Below are positions 17,844 through 26,215 of a DNA stretch of 64,000 nt, in pieces. The position numbers were made by a program, and so were the translations under genes. Each line of letters begins with the position of its first letter. The first letter of the stretch is position 1. The notes beneath the pieces were generated by a model. It saw only the letters and a program-made list of their open reading frames with translations, made no database searches and was not told where the DNA came from. Origin of the DNA: JANLQX01 sp031368215 (GTDB taxonomy: Bacteria > Actinomycetota > Acidimicrobiia > Acidimicrobiales > JANYDT01); contig JANLRD010000086.1 of assembly GCA_031368215.1 (NCBI GenBank), positions 1-64,000 on the forward strand, given 5' to 3'.

Positions 17844-18812
17844 ATGACCCTGCGCATCGCCAGCCTCATTCCTTCGGGAACCGATCTTTCGGCGGCGCTC
17901 GGGTTCGCCGATTGTCTCGTCGGGGTGTCGCATGAGTGCGATCACCCCGACGCGGACGATCTCCCGGTGCTGACCTCGAGCAGCATCCCGCCGCCCACGG
18001 TCGACGGACCGTCGATTGAACCGGCTGAAATCGACCGCCTCGTGAGCGCATCGGTGCAGGCGGGTGAAAGCCTCTACATCACCGATCGCCCGCTCCTGCA
18101 GTCGCTCACACCGACGATCGTCGTGAGTCAGGACGTGTGTGATGTGTGCGCCGTGAACGCCGAATCGGCTGCTTGCGACATTCCGGTCGGTGCCGATCTC
18201 GTTCTGCTCACCGCCACGTCGCTCGAAGGTCTCAAGCTCGACATCCTTACGCTCGCCGGCGCGCTCGGAGCACCCGAGCGCGGTGACGCGCTCGTGCTCG
18301 ACGTGGAAGCCGGACTCGCTCGCTCTGCCGCACAGGCAACGTCGGCGGAGGGTGTTCGCCCGACGGTGGTCGCTCTCGAATGGAGTGATCCGCCTTTCCT
18401 CGGTGGACACTGGGTCCCCGAACTGATCGAGCATGTAGGAGCGTCCCACCTGCTGTCGGGTCCTGGAGAAGCGTCGCGGCGTTCCACGTGGGATGAGATC
18501 GCCTCGGCCGATCCGGATGTGATCATCTTCTGCCCCTGCGGGTACAACCTCCACCAGTCGAGCCTCGAGGCGAGCGCGCTGGTGGCCCGGCCGGAGGTGG
18601 CGTCGCTGCGTGCGGTTCGCGAAGGGCGCTTCTTCGCCGTCGACGCCAACCGCCTGCTGTCGCGCTGCACGACTGCGGTGGTTGAGGCTGCCGAAGTGAT
18701 CGCTTCGCTGGCCCGTCGTGAGGAGCACGAGCGCGACCGGGTCATACCAGCCGGAGCGGCTCGGGTACCTACCGTGGTCGCTGCGCTCGCGTCCTCTTCC
18801 GCGAAGGGCTAG
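17844..18812 (+). CDS. BtuF-like cobalamin-binding protein without signal peptide
   Basis: 322 aa, starting RIASLIPSGTDLSAALGFADCLVGVSHECDHP, the conserved opening of the TroA-like cobalamin-binding group. No signal peptide or membrane segment, so it is predicted cytosolic. Further marks: TSQDVCDVCAV-type segment near 100, GLKLDILTLAGALG and DPDVIIFCPCGYN. The second binding protein in one B12 operon suggests an intracellular B12 role (storage, sensing or hand-off). That role is not established. Confidence 0.8.
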   Translation: MTLRIASLIPSGTDLSAALGFADCLVGVSHECDHPDADDLPVLTSSSIPPPTVDGPSIEPAEIDRLVSASVQAGESLYITDRPLLQSLTPTIVVSQDVCDVCAVNAESAACDIPVGADLVLLTATSLEGLKLDILTLAGALGAPERGDALVLDVEAGLARSAAQATSAEGVRPTVVALEWSDPPFLGGHWVPELIEHVGASHLLSGPGEASRRSTWDEIASADPDVIIFCPCGYNLHQSSLEASALVARPEVASLRAVREGRFFAVDANRLLSRCTTAVVEAAEVIASLARREEHERDRVIPAGAARVPTVVAALASSSAKG

Positions 18813-18824
18813 GTCACAACGCCC

Positions 18825-19943
18825 ATGTCGTCGTCGGCTCGCATCGAAGCGCAGGCAGGGCATCGAGGGGCGCAAGGCATCGCTCCCGTTGTGGCGTCCA
18901 CCGCGCTGATCCGTCAGAGGAGCCTGGTGTGGTGGGCATGGGTGGCGATGGCCGTGCTGCTCGCTTCGATCGTCGTTGCGTCGATCGCTCTGGGGTCCGT
19001 CTGGATCTCGCCTTCCCGTGTGATCTCGGTGCTGTTCAGCTCCAAAGGTGGCGACGCGACCGCCCGAACCATCGTGTGGAGCGTTCGCCTTCCCCGCACG
19101 GCGACGGCGATCCTCGCCGGAGCCGCGCTGTCGGTGTCAGGTCTCCTCCTGCAGACGCTGTTCCGCAACCCCTTGGCAGATTCCTCGATCCTGGGAGTCA
19201 GCGCAGGTGCCAGCCTCGGGGTGGCCATCGTCGTGCTCGGTTCGACGAGCTCGATCGCCGCGATCGGCCGATACAGCGGCGCATCCGCCATCCACGTCAC
19301 GCTGGCCTCGGCTATCGGATCATCGATCGTGCTCCTGTTCGTTCTCGCAATCGCGCAGCGGGTGGAGAGTCCGGTGACGGTGCTCGTCGCCGGACTCATG
19401 GTGGCGACGATCGTCGGCGCGCTGGTGAGCGTGCTCGTCTACTTCTCCTCGCTCGACGCCGCCCGAAGTTTCGTCACGTGGTCGCTCGGCAGCTTCCGCG
19501 GCACAAGTTGGAGCGAGGTCACGATGCTGACGATTGCGACCGGCATCGGCCTGTTCGTGGCTCTGATGCTGTCGAAGCAGCTCGACGGCCTCCTGCTCGG
19601 CGACCGCTACGCCGTATCGTTGGGGATGAACCTCAAGCTCGTACGCGCGCTTGTCATTCTCTCCGCGGCGCTCTGCACCGGTGCGACGACGGCGTTCTGC
19701 GGCCCGATCGGCTTTCTGGGTATCGCCGTTCCCCATCTTGCACGAGGTGTCGTCCGCCACGGTCGCCATCGCGTGTTGATCGTCGCGACGGCTCTTCTCG
19801 GCGCCTCGCTTGCCCTGTTCTGCGAGATCGTGGCCCAGTGGCCCGGCGACGACCGGGTGCTGCCGATCAATGCCATCACCGCGCTCCTCGGCGCACCGGT
19901 CGTTCTCGTCGTGCTCCTACGCAACCGGCGAATGAGCCAGTGA
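18825..19943 (+). CDS. btuC: BtuC/FecCD-family ABC permease
   Basis: 372 aa, about ten helices after a 35-residue polar N-terminus. Hallmarks: RLPRTATAILAGAALSVSG, LLQTLFRNPLADSSILGVSAGA, and FCGPIGFLGIAVPHLAR near 290. Homodimeric channel for cobalamin or siderophores. The riboswitch upstream points to cobalamin. One base separates it from the ATPase gene. Confidence 0.9.
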   Translation: MSSSARIEAQAGHRGAQGIAPVVASTALIRQRSLVWWAWVAMAVLLASIVVASIALGSVWISPSRVISVLFSSKGGDATARTIVWSVRLPRTATAILAGAALSVSGLLLQTLFRNPLADSSILGVSAGASLGVAIVVLGSTSSIAAIGRYSGASAIHVTLASAIGSSIVLLFVLAIAQRVESPVTVLVAGLMVATIVGALVSVLVYFSSLDAARSFVTWSLGSFRGTSWSEVTMLTIATGIGLFVALMLSKQLDGLLLGDRYAVSLGMNLKLVRALVILSAALCTGATTAFCGPIGFLGIAVPHLARGVVRHGRHRVLIVATALLGASLALFCEIVAQWPGDDRVLPINAITALLGAPVVLVVLLRNRRMSQ

Positions 19944-19944
19944 C

Positions 19945-20781
19945 ATGCCCATGATGTCGTCGATAGCCAGCACGCGCCCGAACGATGTCGCCATCGACCG
20001 CGAGGTGCTGCTCGAGGCCGACGACGTAAGTGTCGGTTACCGCCTCCGCCGCACCACAACCGTTGCGCTTTCGCAGGTGTCCTTCGTGCTGCGGCGCGGC
20101 GAGGTCGCTGCGTTGGTCGGCAGCAACGGCGCCGGAAAGTCGACACTTCTCCGCTCGATCATCGGCATGCAGCCGTTGCTCGCCGGTGCAGTTCGCATCG
20201 GCGGGCTCCCGCTCGACGAGATGCCACGTCGCGACCGGGCGCAGCGGATCGCCGTCGTCCTCTCCGACCGGCTCGAGCCTCCGGGCCTGCGGGTCGAGGA
20301 GGTGGTCGCCCTCGGCCGTCATCCGCATCACGGCTGGCGTATCGAGCACAACGAGAGCGATGACGAGATCATCACCGCGGCGATCGCTTCTGCCGGGATC
20401 GACCACCTGATCGGTCGACGTTGCGCGGAACTCTCCGACGGCGAACGCCAACGTGTCGCGATTGCCCGGGCGCTCGCCCAGGAGCCCGAAGTTCTCGTGC
20501 TCGACGAGCCGACGGCCTTCCTCGACCCCAAGGGAAAGGCCCGCATGATGTCGCTGGTCCGACGGCTGACCGCCGGCGGGACCTTTGCGGCGATCATCGC
20601 GTCGCATGACCTTGATCTCGTGCTGCCCCATGCGAATCAGGTCTGGGTTGCCGGTCGGCACACGCTCACCGTCGGGGACCTCGACGACGCCGCCGTCCGG
20701 CACGCCCTCGCCGACGAGCTCGGGGCAGCAGTGGTCGAGAGCAACGGCGAACGCCACATCGCTATCTCCGGCGACGACTGA
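19945..20781 (+). CDS. btuD: ABC transporter ATPase for cobalamin uptake
   Basis: 278 aa. Walker A VGSNGAGKSTLL, Q-loop replaced region AVVLSDRLEPPGLRVEEVV, signature ELSDGERQRVAIARAL (LSDGE instead of LSGGE) and Walker B VLVLDEPTAFLD, then the H-switch IIASHDLD. Last core gene of the B12 operon. Confidence 0.9.
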   Translation: MPMMSSIASTRPNDVAIDREVLLEADDVSVGYRLRRTTTVALSQVSFVLRRGEVAALVGSNGAGKSTLLRSIIGMQPLLAGAVRIGGLPLDEMPRRDRAQRIAVVLSDRLEPPGLRVEEVVALGRHPHHGWRIEHNESDDEIITAAIASAGIDHLIGRRCAELSDGERQRVAIARALAQEPEVLVLDEPTAFLDPKGKARMMSLVRRLTAGGTFAAIIASHDLDLVLPHANQVWVAGRHTLTVGDLDDAAVRHALADELGAAVVESNGERHIAISGDD

Positions 20782-20829
20782 TCTCTCGGCCGCCGACGGG
20801 TTGCGACGCGGTTGGGCTGCGTCGTAGTA

Positions 20830-20843
20830 TTTGGTCGACCTAA
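20830..20843. promoter_or_regulatory. TTnGGTCGACCnAA palindrome
   Basis: 14-bp inverted repeat 52 nt before the ferredoxin-like gene. Half sites TTTGGT/ACCTAA resemble DtxR/IdeR halves but at shorter spacing than that consensus. Possible operator, not assigned. Confidence 0.3.
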
Positions 20844-20894
20844 GTTTGTGGAGGAAGCTCCCCGAACTCCGACGACCGACGCACAAGTAGATTC

Positions 20895-21233
20895 GTGGAC
20901 ACCTCCCGGCGCACCGACCAGAGCATGCTCCCGAGCGAGATCGCGCCGTTGGTCACCGCCTCGTCGAACACGCCCTGTGTACTGCTGTGCGCCGGGAAGT
21001 CCTGCCGGAAGGCCAAGGGATTCGACGAACTGCGCGATTCGCTCGAAGTGCTCACCACGGTCACGAAGGTGAAGTGCGTCGACGTGTGCGATGGTCCGGT
21101 GGTCGGCGTGCGTCTTCCGGGCGAAACCGTGTGGTTCGAACGGATGCGCTCGGAAAAAGTACGAGCCGCCGTCACTGCGCTGCTCGCCAACAGCGCCCGG
21201 GTTCCGAAGAAACTCCGCGATCGCCGGGTCTGA
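20895..21233 (+). CDS. thioredoxin-like [2Fe-2S] ferredoxin family protein
   Basis: 112 aa. Four-cysteine pattern C32-x4-C37 (CAGKSCRKA) and C61-x3-C65 (CVDVCDGPVVGV) as in NuoE-like stand-alone ferredoxins. Cys28 is extra. It ends in a basic tail. No membrane segment. The gene follows the B12 operon by 113 nt and faces the iron uptake operon. A link to B12 or iron metabolism is inference. Confidence 0.75.
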   Translation: MDTSRRTDQSMLPSEIAPLVTASSNTPCVLLCAGKSCRKAKGFDELRDSLEVLTTVTKVKCVDVCDGPVVGVRLPGETVWFERMRSEKVRAAVTALLANSARVPKKLRDRRV

Positions 21234-21262
21234 CCGACGGGCTCGACAGAGCTCGCCGTCGG
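21234..21262. terminator. bidirectional hairpin between convergent genes
   Basis: CCGACGG-GCTC-gaca-GAGC-(3-nt bulge)-CCGTCGG immediately after the ferredoxin-like stop and 17 nt from the efeB stop on the other strand. Suits termination from both sides. Confidence 0.5.
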
Positions 21263-21278
21263 GTGGAGCGCGGCCCGT

Positions 21279-22637
21279 CTACGCGAAGAGGGTCTCGCCG
21301 AGGAACCCGCCGGGCGACGCCACGCCGGGCGGAACGGCGAAGAGTGCGGAACCGGTGTGCTGGAGGTACTCCATGAGCGTGTCGTTCTTGGAGAGCTGCA
21401 GCTGCATTGGGATGTAGTGGGTCGCCGGGTCGCGGACGAAGGCGATGAAGAACAGTCCGGCATCGAGTCGGCCGAGTCCGTCGGACCCGTCGGTGAAGTT
21501 GTAGCCACGGCGAAGGATGCGCATGCCGTTGTTGCTCGACGGATGGGCGAGGCGCATGTGCGAGCCGACGGCAATCAGCGGCTCGTCGCGAGCCCCGGTT
21601 GACTCGAAGTCCGGAACGGTGAACTCGGTGCCCCCGGAGAGCGGCGCGCCGTCGCCCTTCGTCCGCCCGATCAGCCTCTCCTGCTCGGTCAGCGACGTGC
21701 GATCCCACGTCTCGATCCGCATGCTGATGCGACGGGCTACGAGATAGGAGCCGCCGGCGAGCCATCCGTGCTTCGAATCCGGCGTCGAGGAAGGCACCCA
21801 CACGTGCTCGTCGAGCAACGCCGGATCTTCCGCCTTCAAGTTCGCCGTGCCGTCCTTGAACCCGAAGAGGTTGCGTGGCGTGGTCTGCGAGGTCGAGGTC
21901 GACGACGTGCGTCCGAAGCCGAGCTGGGACCATCGAACCGTGGCCGTACCGAACGCGATGCGGGCAAGGTTGCGAACAGCGTGTACGGCGACCTGGGGAT
22001 CGTCGGCACACGCCTGCACGCAGAGATCGCCGCCGGAGCGGGCGGGCGAGAGGTTGTCCTTCGGAAAGAGCGGAAGCTCCGCCAACGATGGCGGCCGGCT
22101 AGCCGCGATTCCGAACCGGTCGACGCCGGCGGCCGTCTCGAACAGCGACGGCGCGAAGCCGATGGTGATCGTGAGCCGTGATGCGGACAGGCGCGCTTCG
22201 CCGGTGTCGTCGGGAGGTGCAAGCGGTGATCCGTCGACTGCTCCGAATGCTCCCACCGGCAGACCCTGCGTCATCTTCGCCGCCGCGTCGGTCCACTGCT
22301 GCAACAGGCGGATCAGACGATCTCTGCTCGTGGTGGTGACGTCGAATGCGGCGAAGTGCAGCCGGTCTTGGGCCGGCGTGGCGATCCCCGCCTGATGGAC
22401 ACCGAAGAACGGGACGGCGCCGGTGTCCGTGAGTGAGGCAGCCGGACCCGTGCCGGTCGCGTTGCGTCGGCTGAATGCCGCGGCACCGGCAGCGACGGCT
22501 GCGACACCAACGCCTGCTGCGCCGAGCAGACGGCGGCGGGACACTCGAGGCTGGGGGGTCGAGATGATAGTACGCGCGCTGAGGGTCGCCTGATCGCTGG
22601 CCTCGACGTCGGGCGCCTTCGTCTGGGTGTCGTTCAC
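21279..22637 (-). CDS. efeB: EfeB, Tat-exported DyP-type heme peroxidase
   Basis: 452 aa from GTG 22637, which overlaps the efeO stop (GTGA). Twin-arginine signal SRRRLLGAAGV (33-43). DyP hallmarks: PFFGVHQAGI, the distal-Asp motif GFKDGT (259-264), and the C-terminal RILRRGYNFTDG and LFFIAFVRDP. EfeB works with EfeU and EfeO in ferrous iron uptake, or extracts iron from heme. Third gene of the operon. Confidence 0.92.
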   Translation of the reverse strand: MNDTQTKAPDVEASDQATLSARTIISTPQPRVSRRRLLGAAGVGVAAVAAGAAAFSRRNATGTGPAASLTDTGAVPFFGVHQAGIATPAQDRLHFAAFDVTTTSRDRLIRLLQQWTDAAAKMTQGLPVGAFGAVDGSPLAPPDDTGEARLSASRLTITIGFAPSLFETAAGVDRFGIAASRPPSLAELPLFPKDNLSPARSGGDLCVQACADDPQVAVHAVRNLARIAFGTATVRWSQLGFGRTSSTSTSQTTPRNLFGFKDGTANLKAEDPALLDEHVWVPSSTPDSKHGWLAGGSYLVARRISMRIETWDRTSLTEQERLIGRTKGDGAPLSGGTEFTVPDFESTGARDEPLIAVGSHMRLAHPSSNNGMRILRRGYNFTDGSDGLGRLDAGLFFIAFVRDPATHYIPMQLQLSKNDTLMEYLQHTGSALFAVPPGVASPGGFLGETLFA

Positions 22638-23821
22638 AGCACGACGGCGGCAGTGAGACGTGAAAGGGGCTCGCCCAGCGCATTCACGGCGTCGGCCATT
22701 GCCTTGATCTGTTCGGCCGAGAGGTCGCGGTAGTTCACGAAACCATCGCCCTTCTTCTGCGCGTCGAGCAGCTTCTGCACGTCGTCGAAGCGCTCGTCGA
22801 GCTCGGCGAGCAGCGCCGGGTTCTTCTCTCGAAGCACGGGTTCGAGCACCTCGAAGGCCATCTTCGCCCCTTCGACGTTGGCCTGGAAGTCCCAGAGATC
22901 GGTTCCTGACCAGACCTCCTCTTCGCCCGTCACCTTGCCCGTGGCCACCTCGTCGAGAAGCTCCTTCGCACCGTTGCTCAGCTGATCGGGCGAGAGTGTC
23001 ACGACGGACACGCGACCGCGGAGATCCTTCGTATCGGCAACGAGTTGATCGGCGAGCGCGGCGCGTTGCCCGGCGGTGAGCGCGACATACGACGCGTCGT
23101 TGGCCGGCGGCCAGAGGTCCTTCTCGATCCGATGCCAGCCGGTCCATTCCTGGCCCGCTTCGAGGTCGGCTTCGCGAAGGTCCAACTTTGGGTCGATGTC
23201 ACCGAACGACTCGGCGACAGGCTCGATCCGTTCCCAGTGCATGCGGGTCGACGCGTAGTTCGTCCGCGCATCGTCGTCCTTGCCGGCGCGGTACAACTCG
23301 GCGAAGGTCTCGGTCTTCTCCAGCAACTCGTCGGCCTCCCTGCGAACGAATGCGGTGTACTGCTCGGTTGCGTCCGTGAGCAGCGTCTCGACCGCCGGGG
23401 CGGCCACCGCTGAACCTGAGTCGGTCACCGTGAAGTCGCTGCGGATGCCGTCGCCGGTCATACCGGGTTTGCATGTCGCGATGTACGTGCCGGGCTTGAT
23501 CCGCACGACGAGGTTCCGGGTGATGCCCGGGCCGATGTTCTCGACCTCGCCGACGACGCGCACGCCGTCCTCGGCGAAGAGATAGAACTCGTTGACGTTC
23601 GAACCCCTGTTGGTCACGGCGAAGGTGAGAGTTCCGCTCGGAGCGTCGGCCGACGATACGGAGCATGCATCGTCAGTCGCCGTGACGGTGAGCTTGGCGG
23701 GATCGTTTCCACTCTTCGTGGTAACGGAATCGGCCTTCTGCGTGCAGGACGTGAGCAGGGCACCGGCGCCCACGAGGGCGATGATCACGACGCCGCGGCG
23801 AAGGCTCGGAGGGGCGATCAT
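22634..23821 (-). CDS. efeO: EfeO, iron-uptake lipoprotein (cupredoxin plus imelysin/M75)
   Basis: 395 aa from ATG 23821, overlapping efeU by 4 nt. Lipobox LTSC. N-terminal cupredoxin-like domain (about 40-140, with TFAVTNRGSNVNEFYLF and PGTYIATCKPGM). Peptidase-M75-like helical domain from about 150 with the metal motif HxxE in GWHRIEKDLW. Delivers iron to the EfeU permease. Confidence 0.92.
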   Translation of the reverse strand: MIAPPSLRRGVVIIALVGAGALLTSCTQKADSVTTKSGNDPAKLTVTATDDACSVSSADAPSGTLTFAVTNRGSNVNEFYLFAEDGVRVVGEVENIGPGITRNLVVRIKPGTYIATCKPGMTGDGIRSDFTVTDSGSAVAAPAVETLLTDATEQYTAFVRREADELLEKTETFAELYRAGKDDDARTNYASTRMHWERIEPVAESFGDIDPKLDLREADLEAGQEWTGWHRIEKDLWPPANDASYVALTAGQRAALADQLVADTKDLRGRVSVVTLSPDQLSNGAKELLDEVATGKVTGEEEVWSGTDLWDFQANVEGAKMAFEVLEPVLREKNPALLAELDERFDDVQKLLDAQKKGDGFVNYRDLSAEQIKAMADAVNALGEPLSRLTAAVVL

Positions 23822-24663
23822 GCCGGCTGTCCTTTGGGGGTGATTCGGGCGGGGGCGCTCGGCCGTCGACGCATGAGCAAGATGAAGGCCGTCATCACCG
23901 GGATGACATAAAGCAGCCACGCCCCGGCTTGCAGCCACGTCGTGGTCGGGGAGAAGTTGAACGTGCCCTTCAGCAGCGTTGCCAGCCAGCTACCCGGACG
24001 GACCCAGGACGAGACGTCGAACGCGAGACGGTTCAGCCCGGGAAGGACGTCAGCCTCCTGGAGGTCGTGAATGCCGTAGGCGAGCACACCGCCGGCAACG
24101 AGGACCAGCAGCGCACCGGTCCAGGTGAAGAAGCGGGCCATGTTCAGCTTCAGCGCGCCCCGGTAGATCGCCACGCCGATGAGGACCGCGACCGCAAGGC
24201 CGAGGGTGGCCCCGATCAGCGGATCCGTCGACGACCCGGTTGCCTGCGCCGCCGCCCACAGGAACAGCGCCGTCTCCAGCCCTTCACGGCCGACCGCGAG
24301 CACGGCGACGAGAACGAGTGCACTTCCGCCGGCGGCGACGGCCGCGTCGATGCGGTGTTCGAGCTCGCCCCGGAGCGACCGCGCGGTGCGCGCCATCCAG
24401 AAGATCATCCAGGTGACGAAACCCACCGCGAGGATCGAGAGGGTGCCGCCGATCGTCTCCTGCGCTCGGAAGCTCAGGCCCCGGGGACCGTAGGTGAGAA
24501 GCGCCCCGAACGCGAGCGACACGCTGACCGCGATCCCGACGCCGCTCCAGATCCGCGGTGCGAGCTCACGTCGGCCCGACTTGTGGATGTAGGCGAGCAG
24601 GATGCCGACAACGAGTGCCGCCTCGAGGCCTTCGCGCAGGCCGATCAGGAAGTTCGCGAACAC
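23818..24663 (-). CDS. efeU: EfeU, FTR1-family iron permease
   Basis: 281 aa from GTG 24663, chosen because family members start with FANFLIGLREGLEAAL. An in-frame ATG at 24711 would add 16 residues. Seven helices and two REGLE motifs: LREGLEAALVVG and GREGLETALFLW, the iron-binding glutamates. First gene of efeUOB. A TACGCT -10 candidate lies at 24694-24699 (minus strand), with an IdeR-like box just upstream of it. Confidence 0.92.
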   Translation of the reverse strand: MFANFLIGLREGLEAALVVGILLAYIHKSGRRELAPRIWSGVGIAVSVSLAFGALLTYGPRGLSFRAQETIGGTLSILAVGFVTWMIFWMARTARSLRGELEHRIDAAVAAGGSALVLVAVLAVGREGLETALFLWAAAQATGSSTDPLIGATLGLAVAVLIGVAIYRGALKLNMARFFTWTGALLVLVAGGVLAYGIHDLQEADVLPGLNRLAFDVSSWVRPGSWLATLLKGTFNFSPTTTWLQAGAWLLYVIPVMTAFILLMRRRPSAPARITPKGQPA

Positions 24664-24710
24664 GTTGCGGCCTTGCTCGAAGTCATGTCCTCGAGCGTAT
24701 CCCCAAAACA

Positions 24711-24729
24711 TTAGGTGTGCCTACACCGC
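24711..24729. promoter_or_regulatory. IdeR/DtxR-like iron box of efeUOB
   Basis: TTAGGTGTGCCTACACC-containing 19-mer matches 12 of 19 positions of the actinobacterial iron box TTAGGTTAGSCTAACCTAA. It sits where the -35 region of the efeU promoter is expected, so repression under iron excess is likely. Confidence 0.6.
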
Positions 24730-24777
24730 GGTGCATGGAGAGCCGCAAAGTCTCCGTTCGCCGCCCCACCGCTACCC

Positions 24778-24930
24778 CAGCGGCCGCAGATGAGACGTCA
24801 CCCGCCGCAGATGACCCCGTCCGTGCCGCACATCCGGCAGTTTCCAGCCGTTTTGAGTCGAAATCGGCCGATGTGCGGCAGAGAGGCTGGGAGGTGCGGC
24901 AGGCGAAGCGGATCTGCGGCGGCGGAGTCG
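24778..24930 (+). repeat. TGCGGCA-type inverted repeat element, copy A
   Basis: The ~350-bp gap between efeU and the phosphatase gene holds no gene. Copies of CCGCAGAT/CCGCACAT (24785, 24804, 24824) face GATGTGCGGCAG, GTGCGGCAG and GATCTGCGGC (24870-24920), giving nested hairpins (best stem TGCCGCACATC with GATGTGCGGCA). The core between the arms contains GTTTCCAGCCG and CGAAATCGG. Homologous to the element at 25903-26175. Confidence 0.7.
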
Positions 24931-25013
24931 TTCGCCTGGCCGGGTCCGGCTGTCGTCCGATCGACACACCCGGTGAACGGCTGACGTGCGGGCGGCTTCG
25001 ACCCGGTGTCGCC

Positions 25014-25805
25014 TCAGCGAACGGGCGCCGTGAAGTGCTCGGCGAGCGCGTCGAGTTGGTCCTCGGTCACACCGGCGTGGAGGAGGTACCGGGTGGCCGA
25101 CCCGTAGCGCTCTGCGAGTTCGGCGAGAAAGAGGTGCATCGTCTCCTGGGGAGCGGAGAGGAAGGACGACGGCTGGCTGATCATCGCATCGAGACGCTCA
25201 GGTGTCTGGTCCCGGATCAGGGCGATGAGTTCGGGCATGGCGAGGGCACTCATCGCATAGTCCTCGGCGATCACCCGGCGGTCGACACCGAACGCCGACA
25301 GCAGGAGCGCGACGAGCACACCGGTCCGGTCCTTGCCAGCAGTGCAGTGCACCAGCGCCGGGCTCGTGGCGCTGTCAGCCAGCACGCTGAAGCAGTCCGA
25401 GATACGTGCTGCGCCGAGTTCGCACATCTCGAGGTAGCGGTCGGCAAGGAACCGTTCCGCTGACAGCGTCGACGCCGCGATCGAACCCGGGTCCCACACC
25501 TGCGTGAGGATCGGGATCGAGTGCACCTCGAGGTTGCGGAGGGGGCTCAGGCGACGCTCGGGTTCGGTACGCAGGTCGAGCACCGTTCGAATCCCGAGGC
25601 GTTCGACGAACAGCACGTCGGTCGGTGTGGCGAAGTCCGGTGTCGCCGACCGGAACAGCCGACTCCGCCGCACCCGGCGGCCGTCGGCGCACGGTGTGCC
25701 ACCGACTTCTCGGAAGTTGAGGAGTCTGACGGCACGGTCAGCCGGTCGCTCGAACCGCGGCGCGTCGTCGCGGTCGAAGCGGAGAACTGCGGAGTTGGCG
25801 TCCAT
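25014..25805 (-). CDS. tyrosine/dual-specificity protein phosphatase (Tyr_phosphatase3 type)
   Basis: 263 aa from ATG 25805, selected for the TACCGT -10 box 7 nt upstream. ATG 25814 would add three residues. The signature CX5R loop is VHCTAGKDRTGVL. N-terminal LLNFREVGG...RRSRLFRSATP and LGIRTVLDLRTEPE match bacterial tyrosine phosphatases of the MptpB/LipA group. Cytosolic. Both flanks carry the TGCGGCA repeat elements. A second, similar phosphatase lies at 50752-51609. Confidence 0.85.
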   Translation of the reverse strand: MDANSAVLRFDRDDAPRFERPADRAVRLLNFREVGGTPCADGRRVRRSRLFRSATPDFATPTDVLFVERLGIRTVLDLRTEPERRLSPLRNLEVHSIPILTQVWDPGSIAASTLSAERFLADRYLEMCELGAARISDCFSVLADSATSPALVHCTAGKDRTGVLVALLLSAFGVDRRVIAEDYAMSALAMPELIALIRDQTPERLDAMISQPSSFLSAPQETMHLFLAELAERYGSATRYLLHAGVTEDQLDALAEHFTAPVR

Positions 25806-25902
25806 GCGCCGCACGGTACAGAGCGAACGCCAACACTCGGCAACAGCAAGGCATCCGCCGAGTGAATTAGGCGGCTGCGAAAACCGTCCCCTTGCGACGG
25901 CG

Positions 25903-26175
25903 GCCGCCGCAGCTCAGCCGGTCTGTGCCGCAGATCGCCGGGTTTCCTGCGGTTCCGGGCGGAACTCGACTGATGTGCGGCAGGTTGGCGGGGATGTGCG
26001 GCAGGTTGGCGGGGATGTGCGGCAGGTTGGTGGTGGTGTGCGGCAGGTTGGTGGTGGTGTGCGGCAGGTTGGCGGGGATGTGCGGCAGGTCGGTGGTGGT
26101 GTGCGGCAGGTTGGTGGTGGTGTGCGGCAGGTTGGTGGTGGTGTGCGGCAGGTTGGTGGTGGTGTGCGGCAGGTT
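25903..26175 (+). repeat. TGCGGCA element copy B with ten-unit 21-bp tandem array
   Basis: The gap 25806-26215 holds no convincing gene. Copy B repeats copy A (TGCCGCAGATC, CGGGTTTCCTG core, GATGTGCGGCAG), then expands into ten units. GTGCGGCAG recurs exactly every 21 bp at 25975, 25996, 26017, 26038, 26059, 26080, 26101, 26122, 26143 and 26164. Units alternate between GTTGGCGGGGAT and GTTGGTGGTGGT tails. The array has no stop in one frame (heptapeptide CGRLVVV/CGRLAGM), which joins the MaoC-like gene, but I treat it as non-coding. Confidence 0.9.
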
Positions 26176-26215
26176 CGCAGAAGGCGGCGAGCCCGTCGCG
26201 GCTACCTTGGCGCAG

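Noticed and set aside
25975..26175. CRISPR array
   Set aside because: Units are contiguous 21-bp tandem repeats with no unique spacers, and no cas genes are present.
25892..26215. N-terminal extension of the MaoC-like gene through the 21-bp array (repeated heptapeptide)
   Set aside because: The MaoC homology and a -10 box fit the ATG at 26216. The array also reads openly on the other strand, as expected of a stop-free 21-bp repeat.
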